From Brevundimonas sp. (GTDB lineage Bacteria > Pseudomonadota > Alphaproteobacteria > Caulobacterales > Caulobacteraceae): a stretch of 64,000 bases of DNA. The notes below the pieces were generated by a model. That model ran no database searches. It was not told the origin of the DNA and worked only from the letters and a program-made list of their open reading frames with translations. Location of the stretch: contig NZ_JACVCG010000001.1 in the NCBI RefSeq assembly GCF_016742135.1, forward strand, positions 558,001 through 622,000. Reading direction: 5' to 3'. Shown here one piece after another: positions 36,996 to 46,572 of the stretch. Position numbers and translations under genes: made by a program. Within the stretch, counting starts at the first letter, position 1; every line of letters starts with the position of its first letter.

Positions 36996-37035
36996 GGGGT
37001 GCGCTTAGCGGATGCGGGAGCGGAGTTGAAGCCCG

Positions 37036-37692
37036 TCAGGCCAGACCGGCCTTCTGCAGGGTCTTCCAGGCCTTGATGACGCGCTGCAGCTTGGCCTCGG
37101 CGCCGCGGTCGCCCTTGTTGTGGTCGGGGTGAAAGCGCTTCAGCAGTTCGTGGTAGCGAGCCTTGATCGCTTTTTTCTCGACGCCGGGTTCCAGGTCGAG
37201 GTCGGCCAGGGCGGCGCGCTCAAGTCGGCCGATGCGCCGATCCTCGCCGGGCCTTTCCGGCACGGCCTCTCCCCGACGGCCGAACAGGCCGAAACTGTCG
37301 CGCCAGGTGCCGCCTGTCGTGCCGGCTTTCGAGGCGGCGACCGACTCCCGGTTCAGGCGCCCCGCCTTCATCTCCCAGGTCGGGCGGCCGCCGGTCATGG
37401 CCTCATTCTCGCGGGCGGCTGCGATCTCGGCCTCGCTCATGCCGGCGTAGAAGTTCCAGCCCTTGTTGTACTCGGCGGCGTGGGCCTGACAGAATTGGTA
37501 GAAGTCGTTGATGCGCTCCCGCGACTTGGGTGCGCGGGACGTCGCCGCCCGGCCGCAGTCGGGCCACTGGCAGGGTTTTTCGCCCGGCTTGAGGCGCAGG
37601 ACATCGGCCTCGGCCGCCCGCTCCTCGTCGGTGCGGGGCGGCTTGACGCGGATATCGGTAAAGCGCGGCTTGTATTGAAACGAGGAGGGCAT
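37036..37692 (-). CDS. J-domain protein (DnaJ-like), upstream of cobS
   Basis: A 218-residue protein with a C-terminal J domain (about residues 160-215): LDLEPGVEKKAIKARYHELLKRFHPDHNKGD contains the essential HPD motif. The N-terminal half has a Cys-containing segment (CQWPDCGRAATSRAP) that may bind zinc. It is a likely Hsp70 co-chaperone. It lies 40 nt upstream of cobS in the same orientation, suggesting it helps assemble the chelatase. ATG 37692 is preferred over an upstream ATG because the conserved SFQYKPRFTDIRVKPP then begins the protein. Confidence 0.88.
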   Translation of the reverse strand: MPSSFQYKPRFTDIRVKPPRTDEERAAEADVLRLKPGEKPCQWPDCGRAATSRAPKSRERINDFYQFCQAHAAEYNKGWNFYAGMSEAEIAAARENEAMTGGRPTWEMKAGRLNRESVAASKAGTTGGTWRDSFGLFGRRGEAVPERPGEDRRIGRLERAALADLDLEPGVEKKAIKARYHELLKRFHPDHNKGDRGAEAKLQRVIKAWKTLQKAGLA

Positions 37693-37737
37693 CCCCCAAA
37701 GTGTAGGCCTGATTTGGTCCTCATCAAGGAAGATGGC

Positions 37738-38046
37738 ATGTCGCATGGCCCGATTGCGCTAAGAATTCTCGAAAAGCTGGGGGCAGGGCTGTCGCCGGAC
37801 GCCATGGAACTGGTCGACGACAGCGCGCGCCACGCCGGTCACCACCACGAGGGCGGCATGGATGCGAAGCCCGGGGGCGAGAGCCATTTCAATCTGACGA
37901 TCGTGTCGGAAGCCTTTGAGGGCCTGTCGCGTGTCGCGCGGCAGCGGTGCGTGCTGGACCTGTTGCGAGAGGAAATGGCCGGCCCGGTGCACGCCCTGTC
38001 GGTGAAGGCGCTTACTCCGGCTGAGGCTGAAAGCGCCGCGTCCTGA
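37738..38046 (+). CDS. BolA family protein
   Basis: A 102-residue BolA-like protein: MSHGPIALRILEKLGAGLSPDAMELVDDSARHAGH, SHFNLTIVSEAFEGLSRVARQRCVLDLL with the family's helix-turn-helix-like core, and a conserved His (HALSVKAL). BolA proteins partner with monothiol glutaredoxins in iron-sulfur handling and stress. ATG 37738 follows AAGGA. It is divergent from the J-domain gene, 45 nt apart. The His-rich insert (RHAGHHHEGGMD) is a normal feature of some members. Confidence 0.9.
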   Translation: MSHGPIALRILEKLGAGLSPDAMELVDDSARHAGHHHEGGMDAKPGGESHFNLTIVSEAFEGLSRVARQRCVLDLLREEMAGPVHALSVKALTPAEAESAAS

Positions 38047-38139
38047 ACGCATGACGCGAAAGATACGCAGATTCACCTACTCTTAGAACCTTCTGCCTAG
38101 CGTGACAGCTTCTCGCTGACGGTGTGGAGGGGGCCCGCC

Positions 38140-39948
38140 TTGGTCGAAACGGACGGATTGGGGCAGGACTCAGCGCCAGGCGAAGCCGCCGCGGCTCTGC
38201 GCGCCATTCTGCAGACCCAGTATCTGCGCTATCTGATCATCACCAGCTGGGCGCTTGGCCTGCTGGCGACCCTCGGTCCCATGACGGCCGGCCTGTGGTT
38301 CGTCGGAACGCTCGCGGCCGGTGCCGCGCGGGGCGCGGTCGAGAAACGTATCAGCGAGCGGGTCGGTGCGGGCTGGGGTCTGGTTTTCCCCGCCGTGGCG
38401 ACGGTGACGACCGCGGCCTGGGCAACGGCACCGCTTCTGGCCTGGTTCTCGGGCGCGCCGTTCGGACAGCCGCTGGCCCTGACCCTGCTGGTGGCCGGCT
38501 ATGTGCTGGTGTTTGCGCAACTGCGCAGTTCGCCGCGCCAGGCCGTGGTCATTTCGTCCCCCTATGGAGCTGTGGCGCTCATCATCGCGGTCAGCCAGTG
38601 GGGGACGCCGCTGTTCTGGCCCTTCCTGGCTGTTGTACCGTTCACGGCCGCCGGGCTGTTCGTGCTGGTGACCATGACCATGATGCGCGAGGAACGGATT
38701 CGCGCCTTCCAGGCCCATCAGGCCCATCTGATTGAGGAGCTGGAAGCGGCGCGTGACAAGGCCAATGCCGCCAATGACGCCAAGTCCAACTTCCTGGGGA
38801 TCATCTCGCACGAGCTGCGCACGCCGATGAACGGTGTGCTGGGGGCCGCGCAGCTGCTCAGCGCGACGCGGCTGGAAACGACCCAGCGCGAATATCTGTC
38901 GATCATCCGCAACTCGGGCGACAATCTGCTGAGCCTGCTGAACGACATCCTCGACATGACCAAGATCGAGGCGGGCAAGATGACCTTTGAGGTCGTCGAC
39001 GTCTCGGTCGAGGATCTGCATCGCCGCGTGACGGGCCCGTTCCAGGCCCAGGCCGAGGCCAAGGGGCTGGTGTTCGAGACCGGCTGGGAAGGCGATATCC
39101 CGGCCACCGTGCGCGGCGACCCGCTGCGCGTCTGTCAGGTGATCCACAATCTGCTGTCGAACGCGGTCAAGTTCACCGACACGGGCAAGGTCGCCTATTC
39201 GGTCACCGGCAAGCGACTGGGGGACCGGCGGGTGGCGTTCGAATTCTCCGTAACCGACAGCGGCACCGGCATTGCTCCGGAGGATCTGGAGCGTCTGTTC
39301 CAGCCCTTCACCCAGGTGGATGCCTCGTCGACGCGCCGGTTCGGCGGCACGGGGCTGGGTCTGACGATCTCACGGCGCATGGCCAACATCATGGGCGGCG
39401 ACATCACCGTCCGGTCGGAACTGGGCAAGGGCTCGACCTTCACCTTCGCCGTCGAGGCCGAGGTGGTTGAGTGGGCTGCCCCGAAAGCCGTTGAGGAAGT
39501 CGCCAACGAGGTCGAGGACGGGCGCCAGATGTCGGTGCTGATCGTCGAGGATCACCCGGTCAATCGCATGATCCTGGAGGCCTGGATGAGCTCGGCCGGT
39601 CACGTCTCGGCCACCGCCGAGAACGGGCAGGTGGCGCTGGAAACCTGTGCCGAACAGCCGTTCGACCTGATCATCATGGACGTCAACATGCCGGTCATGG
39701 ACGGCCTGACCGCGACGCGGCACATCCGCGACGGGGCCGGGGTCAATGCCGAAACACCAATCGTCGTGCTGTCGGCATCGGCGCGCAGCGAGGATCACGC
39801 CGCAGGTCTTGAAGCCGGGGCCGACGCCTATCTGAACAAGCCCATCGATTTCGCCGCCCTGGCCCAGATGATGACCCATGTCGGCGAGGGCCGTGAGGCG
39901 TTGCGCGCGATGATGGGCACCGATGCCCTGGCCCAGGCCGCTGCCTGA
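38140..39948 (+). CDS. membrane-bound hybrid histidine kinase
   Basis: About 602 residues with the same layout as the kinase at 8639. A multi-pass N-terminal membrane domain (about residues 25-180) is followed by a coiled linker and HisKA with H224 (IISHELRTPMN). The HATPase ([34 protein letters not shown]) precedes a receiver with D514 (IIMDVNMPVMDG) and LNKPID. No Hpt domain. TTG 38140 is preferred because GGAGG lies 10 nt upstream; GTG 38122 is also possible. The partner phosphotransferase and the signal are unknown. Confidence 0.88.
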   Translation: MVETDGLGQDSAPGEAAAALRAILQTQYLRYLIITSWALGLLATLGPMTAGLWFVGTLAAGAARGAVEKRISERVGAGWGLVFPAVATVTTAAWATAPLLAWFSGAPFGQPLALTLLVAGYVLVFAQLRSSPRQAVVISSPYGAVALIIAVSQWGTPLFWPFLAVVPFTAAGLFVLVTMTMMREERIRAFQAHQAHLIEELEAARDKANAANDAKSNFLGIISHELRTPMNGVLGAAQLLSATRLETTQREYLSIIRNSGDNLLSLLNDILDMTKIEAGKMTFEVVDVSVEDLHRRVTGPFQAQAEAKGLVFETGWEGDIPATVRGDPLRVCQVIHNLLSNAVKFTDTGKVAYSVTGKRLGDRRVAFEFSVTDSGTGIAPEDLERLFQPFTQVDASSTRRFGGTGLGLTISRRMANIMGGDITVRSELGKGSTFTFAVEAEVVEWAAPKAVEEVANEVEDGRQMSVLIVEDHPVNRMILEAWMSSAGHVSATAENGQVALETCAEQPFDLIIMDVNMPVMDGLTATRHIRDGAGVNAETPIVVLSASARSEDHAAGLEAGADAYLNKPIDFAALAQMMTHVGEGREALRAMMGTDALAQAAA

Positions 39949-40021
39949 GCGACCAGGCGGACGGCTAAAGAATTCGCGGCCGGGGGGTTCACAAGCCTTT
40001 CGGGCGCGCTAGACCCGGGGC

Positions 40022-40957
40022 ATGAGCGATAGCCCCAGCCTACTTGCCTCGACCCTGGCCTCGGGCCGGGATGCCGTGACCCTGGATGCTGCCCTGATCG
40101 CCAAGGCGACGGAGCTGGTCGGTGACTTTGCCGTCAACCTGACGCTGGCCATCCTTATTCTGATCGCGACGGTCATGGCCTCGCGATGGGCGGCCTCGGC
40201 CGCGCGCAGGGGCCTGGGCCGGGTCAGCGCCTTCCGGCGCGACTCGACCGTCCTCAGTTTTGCGGTGCAGATCGTTCGGGTCGCCGTTCTGATCATGGGT
40301 CTGATCGCTGTGCTGCAGCGACTGGGCGTGCAGACGACCTCGATCATCGCGGTTCTGGGTGCGGCATCGCTGGCCGTCGGTCTGGCCCTGCAGGGCACCT
40401 TGTCCAATGTGGCGGCGGGGGTGATGCTGCTGATCCTGCGACCGTATCGGGTAGGCGATGTGGTCGATATCGGCGGCGCGGTCGGTTCGGTCGAGAAGCT
40501 GGACCTGTTCACCACCCAGATGACCAATGGCAGCAATCACAAGATCGTCGTGCCCAATTCGCAGGTGCTTGGGGATCGCATCCTGAACCTGTCCGGCCAG
40601 ACCCGCCGACGGGTCGAGATCAATTTCACGGTCGGCTATGGCGAGGATCTGACGCAGGCGCGGGAGGTGCTGGAGGGGGTCGCGCGGCTGCATGACAAGG
40701 TCCTGAAGGACCCGCCCGTGTGGTCGGGCGTCACCGGCCTGCTGGACAGCGCCGTGCAGATTACCCTGCACGCCTGGGTGGCCTCCGGAGACTGGTGGCA
40801 GACACAGGCCGATCTGATGCAGGGCGGCAAGGAAGCCCTGGATGATGCCGGTATCGAAATCCCGTTCCCGCATCAGGTCGAGGTGCCCCAGAAGGGCAGC
40901 GGGCTGAGGCGTGTGGTTCTGGTGCAGCCTGACCAGCCGGAACAGGCCGGGGACTGA
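40022..40957 (+). CDS. MscS family mechanosensitive channel
   Basis: A 311-residue channel. Three N-terminal membrane helices are followed by the pore-lining helix with the Gly/Ala-rich pattern VLGAASLAVGLALQGTLSNVAAGVMLL and the beta domain (FRVGDVVDIGG-like segment RPYRVGDVVDIGGAVGSVEKLDLFTTQM, then HKIVVPNSQVLGDRILNLS). It opens on membrane tension to release solutes under hypo-osmotic shock. A cytoplasmic alpha-beta domain follows. The threonine aldolase gene begins 3 nt after its stop, indicating one transcript. Confidence 0.9.
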   Translation: MSDSPSLLASTLASGRDAVTLDAALIAKATELVGDFAVNLTLAILILIATVMASRWAASAARRGLGRVSAFRRDSTVLSFAVQIVRVAVLIMGLIAVLQRLGVQTTSIIAVLGAASLAVGLALQGTLSNVAAGVMLLILRPYRVGDVVDIGGAVGSVEKLDLFTTQMTNGSNHKIVVPNSQVLGDRILNLSGQTRRRVEINFTVGYGEDLTQAREVLEGVARLHDKVLKDPPVWSGVTGLLDSAVQITLHAWVASGDWWQTQADLMQGGKEALDDAGIEIPFPHQVEVPQKGSGLRRVVLVQPDQPEQAGD

Positions 40958-40960
40958 GCC

Positions 40961-41977
40961 ATGCGCTACGATTTCGGCTCCGACAATACGGCCGGCATGG
41001 CACCGGAAGCGCTGGCTGCGCTGACCCAGGCCAATGAAGGCTTTGCGCGCGCCTATGGCACGGATGACGTCAGCGCCCGCACGGCGGACCTGATCCGCCA
41101 GAAGCTGGATGCCGATGCCGAGATCCGGTTCGTATTCTCAGGCACGGCCGCCAATTCGCTGGCGCTGTCGATGCTGGCCTGGCCGTTCGAGGCCGTGCTG
41201 GCCCATCACGCGGCGCATGTCTGCACCGACGAGACCGGGGCACCGGGCTTCTTCGGCCAGGGTGTCGGCCTGATCGGACTGCCGGGCTTTTCGGGGAAGA
41301 TCGATCCTGTGGCGCTGGCGGCGCACCTGTCCGAGCCCGAGGTCGGCCATCGTCAGCCGCCGGCGGCCCTGTCGCTGACCCAGGCCACGGAATACGGGAC
41401 CGTCTACACCACAGACGAGCTCAAGGCCCTGATCGATCCGGTCAAGGCGCGCGGCCATGGCGTCCACATGGACGGCGCCCGCTTGGCCAATGCGGCGGCT
41501 GCGGGATTCGACCTGACGTCGATTGCGCGGCTGGGCGTGGATGTGCTGGTGCTGGGCGGCGCCAAGGCCGGTGCCCTGTGCTGCGAAGCCCTGGTGATGT
41601 TCGACACCTCCCTGGCCCGGCGGATCGATAACCGGCTGAAGCAGGCCGGTCAGATGGCGTCCAAGGGGCGCTTCCTGGCGGCGCCTTTGCTGGGCCTTCT
41701 GGAAACCGGCGCATGGGAGGCGCACGCCGCCCACGCGAACGCCATGGCGCAGAAGCTGGCCGAGGGGATCGTCACCCGATCGCCCCATGTGCTGGCCCAT
41801 CCGGTCGAGGCCAACGCCGTGTTCGTACGCATGCCCGCGATGGCCCATCGACGCCTGAACGAGGCGGGTTGGGCCTGCTACCGGTTCGACGACGGCTCGG
41901 TGCGCTTCGTCTGTTCGTGGGCTACGACGACCGAGGCCGTCGAGGAACTGATCGAGGCGATTGCCGGGATCGGCTGA
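40961..41977 (+). CDS. low-specificity threonine aldolase (beta-eliminating lyase fold)
   Basis: A 338-residue fold-type I PLP enzyme. N-terminal MRYDFGSDNTAGMAPEALAAL, cofactor-ring stacking around HAAHVCTDETGAP, the Asp binding the pyridine nitrogen in VHMDGARLANAAAA, and the PLP-Lys in VLVLGGAKAGALCCEALVMF support threonine aldolase. It cleaves threonine to glycine and acetaldehyde. It is encoded 3 nt downstream of the mscS-type gene; the pairing has no obvious metabolic link. Confidence 0.88.
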   Translation: MRYDFGSDNTAGMAPEALAALTQANEGFARAYGTDDVSARTADLIRQKLDADAEIRFVFSGTAANSLALSMLAWPFEAVLAHHAAHVCTDETGAPGFFGQGVGLIGLPGFSGKIDPVALAAHLSEPEVGHRQPPAALSLTQATEYGTVYTTDELKALIDPVKARGHGVHMDGARLANAAAAGFDLTSIARLGVDVLVLGGAKAGALCCEALVMFDTSLARRIDNRLKQAGQMASKGRFLAAPLLGLLETGAWEAHAAHANAMAQKLAEGIVTRSPHVLAHPVEANAVFVRMPAMAHRRLNEAGWACYRFDDGSVRFVCSWATTTEAVEELIEAIAGIG

Positions 41978-42016
41978 CCGCTTTGTCAAACCCGCGACAC
42001 CCTCCATATAGGGCCC

Positions 42017-43903
42017 ATGGCGATGCGCGGTGAACGAGGGCGGGGGCGCAATACGGACCCCGCGGTCAAGGCTCTGGACGGCGCATCGGCGGAGTCGTCC
42101 GCAGAAAATCCATCGACCTGGAAGGCGCTGGCCGATCTGTTCGGGGTCGTCGGGCGGTCAGGTGCGCCGCAGCTGAGGCTGAGGATCACCGCAGCCCTGA
42201 CCCTGACCCTGCTGGGCAAGGCGCTGGGGGTGGCGGCGCCCGTGTTGCTGGGCATCGCGGTCAATGAGCTGGCGGCGGGGCAGGGGGCTGCGGTCGCCGT
42301 CGGCTGGGGGTTTGCCGCCTTTGCCCTCGGCTGGGCCGGGGTGCGGTTCCTGTCGTCCCTGACACCGCAGCTTTCGGATGTGGTGTTCGCCCCGGTGCGC
42401 GCCGCCGCCCAGCGCAAGATGGCCGCCGATACGTTCTCGCATGCCCTGTCGCTGTCGCTGGACTTTCACCAGACCAAGCGGTCGGGGGCCCTGTCCCGGA
42501 TCATGGAACGCGGCTCGCGGGCCGTCGACTTCCTGCTGCGCATCATCGTCTTCAACCTGGCACCCACGGGGATCGAGCTGATCCTTGCGGCCGGAGTGCT
42601 GGGCGCGCGCTATGACTGGCGGTTTGCGGTCGTGGCCGTGGCGGTCGTGGTCATCTATGCAGCGGTGACGTTCGGGATGGCCGGATGGCGGCTGGAGCAC
42701 CGCCGGGCCATGAATGCGGCTGACTCCGAGGCCGCCGGCCTGTCGGTCGATGCCCTGCTGAACTATGAGACGGTCAAGTCGTTCGGGGCCGAGATGCGGA
42801 CGTCGACCCGCTATGACCAGGCGCTGACCACCTATGTGCAGGCGGCGCTGAAGGCCAACAATTCGCTGGCCATGCTGAATGGCATCCAGGCCCTGATCAT
42901 GAACCTGGGGCTGGCCATCATGGCCGTCATGGCCGGGTTCGAGGCAGCGGCCGGGCGGCTGGGGCCGGGCGACGTCATGGCGGCGATCCTGATCCTGATC
43001 TCGCTTTATGCCCCGCTGAACATTCTGGGCTTTGCCTACCGCGAGATCCGGCAGGGCTTCATCGACATGGAAGAACTGCTGAAGGTCACGCGTCAGCGCC
43101 CGCAGGTGGCCGATGCGTCCGATGCCCATGATCTGGTCCGTCCGGTCGATGCGCGCGGCGGCTGTCTGGCGTTCGAGGATGTCAGCTTTCGCCACGACGC
43201 CCGGTCGGCCGGGCTTGAGGATGTCAGCTTCACGCTGGAGCCCGGTCAGACGGTGGCTCTGGTCGGACCGTCCGGGGCGGGCAAGTCCACCGTCGTCAAG
43301 CTGGCGCTGAGACTTCTGGATCCGCAGACAGGCCGGGTGACCATCGACGGCGAGGATGCGAGGGCGGTGACCCAATCCTCCTTGCGACGGGCGATGGCTC
43401 TGGTCCCGCAGGATGTCGCCCTGTTCAACGATACCCTGCGCGCCAACATCGCCTTTGCCCGACCCGAGGCTGGCGAGGCGGACATCTGGCAGGCGGCGGA
43501 GGCGGCCGAGCTGGCCACGTTCATCCGGACCCTCCCGAACGGACTGGACACCAAGGTCGGCGAGCGCGGGCTGAAGCTGTCGGGTGGCGAGCGCCAGCGC
43601 GTGGGGATTGCTCGCGCCCTGCTGGCCGACCCCCGCATCCTGATCCTGGACGAGGCGACCAGTGCGCTGGACAGCCGCACGGAACAGGCGATCCAGAAGA
43701 CGCTGCGCAAGGCCCGCGCCGGGCGGTCAACGCTCGTGGTGGCCCACCGGCTATCGACCGTCGCGGATGCCGATCTGATCCTGGTGCTGAAGGACGGCAG
43801 GGTGGTCGAACGCGGCACCCATACCGAACTGGTCGCGCGTCAGGGCGGCGAATACGCGACCCTGTGGCGCAAGCAGACGCGGGGGTCTGCCCTGAAGGCT
43901 TGA
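42017..43903 (+). CDS. Atm1-type ABC exporter
   Basis: A 628-residue half-transporter: an N-terminal six-helix membrane domain (about residues 55-330) and a C-terminal ATPase with GPSGAGKST (Walker A), LSGGERQRVGIARALL (signature) and ILILDEATSALD (Walker B). TKRSGALSRIMERGSRAVDFLLR and NYETVKSFGAE are characteristic of Atm1/HMT1, which exports glutathione-linked compounds and is tied to iron-sulfur and heavy-metal handling. A variable leader of about 35 residues precedes the fold. A palindromic repeat follows the stop. Confidence 0.9.
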   Translation: MAMRGERGRGRNTDPAVKALDGASAESSAENPSTWKALADLFGVVGRSGAPQLRLRITAALTLTLLGKALGVAAPVLLGIAVNELAAGQGAAVAVGWGFAAFALGWAGVRFLSSLTPQLSDVVFAPVRAAAQRKMAADTFSHALSLSLDFHQTKRSGALSRIMERGSRAVDFLLRIIVFNLAPTGIELILAAGVLGARYDWRFAVVAVAVVVIYAAVTFGMAGWRLEHRRAMNAADSEAAGLSVDALLNYETVKSFGAEMRTSTRYDQALTTYVQAALKANNSLAMLNGIQALIMNLGLAIMAVMAGFEAAAGRLGPGDVMAAILILISLYAPLNILGFAYREIRQGFIDMEELLKVTRQRPQVADASDAHDLVRPVDARGGCLAFEDVSFRHDARSAGLEDVSFTLEPGQTVALVGPSGAGKSTVVKLALRLLDPQTGRVTIDGEDARAVTQSSLRRAMALVPQDVALFNDTLRANIAFARPEAGEADIWQAAEAAELATFIRTLPNGLDTKVGERGLKLSGGERQRVGIARALLADPRILILDEATSALDSRTEQAIQKTLRKARAGRSTLVVAHRLSTVADADLILVLKDGRVVERGTHTELVARQGGEYATLWRKQTRGSALKA

Positions 43904-43910
43904 TAACCTC

Positions 43911-43998
43911 CGTCACCCTCGGACTTGATCCGAGGGTCGGTGTCACGCACGGCGTCGGCATCTCACGACCGATCCTCGGGTCAAGCCCGAGGATGACG
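43911..43998. repeat. 88-bp palindromic intergenic element
   Basis: The left end GTCACCCTCGG-ACTTGATCCGAGG and right end CCTCGGGTCAAGCCCGAGGATGAC are imperfect inverted copies. Each end also folds on itself (CCTCGG-N-CCGAGG). It lies between the convergent Atm1 and accA genes and may also end transcription. It resembles R4 in having GTCA-CCC-type ends. Confidence 0.75.
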
Positions 43999-44009
43999 AG
44001 CGAATGTCG

Positions 44010-44960
44010 TCAGCTCATGCGGCCGATGGCGTAGAAGCGCTCGGCGCGCTTGCGGCGCAGTTCCTCGGGCGACAGCCCTTTCATGGCCTCCAGCTCCTCG
44101 GCCAGGACATCACCGACATTGGCAATGGCGGTTGCGCGGTCGCTGTGGGCCCCGCCGACCGGTTCCGGGATCAGGCGATCCACGATCCTGAGGTCCATCA
44201 GATCGGGGCCGGTGATCTTCATGGCCATGGCCGCGTCCCTGGCCCGGGCGCCGTCGCGCCACAGGATGCCGGCGGCACCCTCGGGCGAGATCACCGAATA
44301 GATGGAGTGTTCCAGCATCAGCACACGGCTGGCGGCGGCGATGGCGATGGCCCCGCCGGAGCCCCCTTCACCGGTGATGGTGGCGATGGACGGCACGCCG
44401 AGCGTCAGACCGCGCTCGGTCGAGCGCGCGATAGCCTCGGCCTGACCCCGCTCCTCTGCGCCGAGGCCGGGATAGGCCCCGGCCGTGTCGACAAAGGTCA
44501 GCACCGGCAGGCTGTACTGCTCGGCCATGTCCATCAGGCGCACCGCCTTGCGGTACCCCTCGGGCCGGGCCATGCCGAAATTATGGGTCAGGCGGGTCTG
44601 GGTGTCGTGGCCCTTTTCCTGACCCATGACCACCACGGGGCGCCCCCGGAAGCGGGCCAGACCGCCGATGATGGCCTGATCGTCGCCGAACTGACGGTCG
44701 CCATGCAACTCGACAAAGTCGGTGAACAGGCCGTCGATATAGTCGACCAGGTGCGGGCGTTGGGGGTGGCGGGCCACCTGGGTCTTCATCCAGGGGTCCA
44801 GCTTGCCGTAGATTTTGCGGCGCAGTTCCCCGGCCTTGCGCGTCAGGCCGGCGATTTCGGAGTCGAACGAACCGGCCGTCTCGGACAGCAGCGTCAGCTC
44901 CTCGATCTTGGCTTCGAGATCGGCAATCGGCTTTTCGAACTCGAGGTAGTGCTTGGCCAT
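44010..44960 (-). CDS. accA: acetyl-CoA carboxylase carboxyltransferase subunit alpha
   Basis: A 316-residue AccA. N-terminal LEFEKPIADLEAKIEEL is the typical helical start. The core has LHGDRQFGDDQAIIGGLARF, LTHNFGMARPEGYRKAVRLM, FVDTAGAYPGLGAEERGQAEAIA and GEGGSGGAIAIAAASRVLMLEHSIYSVISPEGAAGILW. With AccD it carboxylates acetyl-CoA to malonyl-CoA, the first committed step of fatty-acid synthesis. ATG 44960 is used. Length is normal. It follows xerD by 82 nt in the same direction. Confidence 0.96.
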   Translation of the reverse strand: MAKHYLEFEKPIADLEAKIEELTLLSETAGSFDSEIAGLTRKAGELRRKIYGKLDPWMKTQVARHPQRPHLVDYIDGLFTDFVELHGDRQFGDDQAIIGGLARFRGRPVVVMGQEKGHDTQTRLTHNFGMARPEGYRKAVRLMDMAEQYSLPVLTFVDTAGAYPGLGAEERGQAEAIARSTERGLTLGVPSIATITGEGGSGGAIAIAAASRVLMLEHSIYSVISPEGAAGILWRDGARARDAAMAMKITGPDLMDLRIVDRLIPEPVGGAHSDRATAIANVGDVLAEELEAMKGLSPEELRRKRAERFYAIGRMS

Positions 44961-45042
44961 GAAGGCATCCTGCAGCGGGCGGAGACTTCGCCCCGGAAGG
45001 CGGCGGAACCTAGTGGCCCAAACGCCAGGGAGCAAGCGGGGT

Positions 45043-45978
<936 letters not shown>

Positions 45979-45999
45979 GGTGTAGAGGTCGAACGGATC

Positions 46000-46572
46000 A
46001 TGACCCCAGCTGCTTCCGACGCCAACCCTGCCTCGACTGTGACCGTCGACCGCACCATCGCCCTGATCGGGCTCATGGGGGTGGGCAAGTCGACCGTGGG
46101 CCGCCGGCTGGCCCGGCGGCTGGGCCTGCCGTTCGCCGATGGTGATACGGAGATCGAGGAAGCGGCCGCCATGACGGTCTCGGACATCTTCTCCCTGTAT
46201 GGCGAGGAGGAATTCCGGGCGGGCGAGGCGCGGGTGATGAAGCGGCTGGTCGAGGGACCGCCCATGGTGCTGGCCACCGGCGGCGGGGCGGTGATGAACC
46301 CCGAGACCCGGGCACTGCTGAAAGCCAAGGCCCTGACCGTGTGGATGCGCGCCGACCTGCAGGTGGTCGCCGAGCGGGTCCGGCGGCGGGACACCCGGCC
46401 GCTACTGCGCGGTCGTGACCCGCTGGAGACGCTGAAACGCATGGCCGAGGTCCGCTATCCCATCTATGCCTTTGCCGATGTGACGGTCGAGGTGGGCACC
46501 GGTGCCCACTCACAGGCGGTCGACGCCATCCTGGAGGCGATCACGGCCTATCAGCGAGGCCAGGCGTCATGA
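46000..46572 (+). CDS. aroK: shikimate kinase
   Basis: A 190-residue P-loop kinase: Walker A LMGVGKST, the shikimate-binding DGDTEIEE and FRAGEARV, the GGG motif ATGGGAVM, and the lid with RRDTRPLL. It phosphorylates shikimate in aromatic amino-acid synthesis. A 17-residue variable leader precedes the fold; ATG 46000 is used. It overlaps aroB by 4 nt (ATGA), the standard aroK-aroB operon. Confidence 0.95.
   Translation: MTPAASDANPASTVTVDRTIALIGLMGVGKSTVGRRLARRLGLPFADGDTEIEEAAAMTVSDIFSLYGEEEFRAGEARVMKRLVEGPPMVLATGGGAVMNPETRALLKAKALTVWMRADLQVVAERVRRRDTRPLLRGRDPLETLKRMAEVRYPIYAFADVTVEVGTGAHSQAVDAILEAITAYQRGQAS

Noticed and set aside
43911..43998. Small RNA gene between the Atm1-type gene and accA
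   Set aside because: The signal is fully explained by an inverted-repeat element; no promoter or independent terminator was seen.
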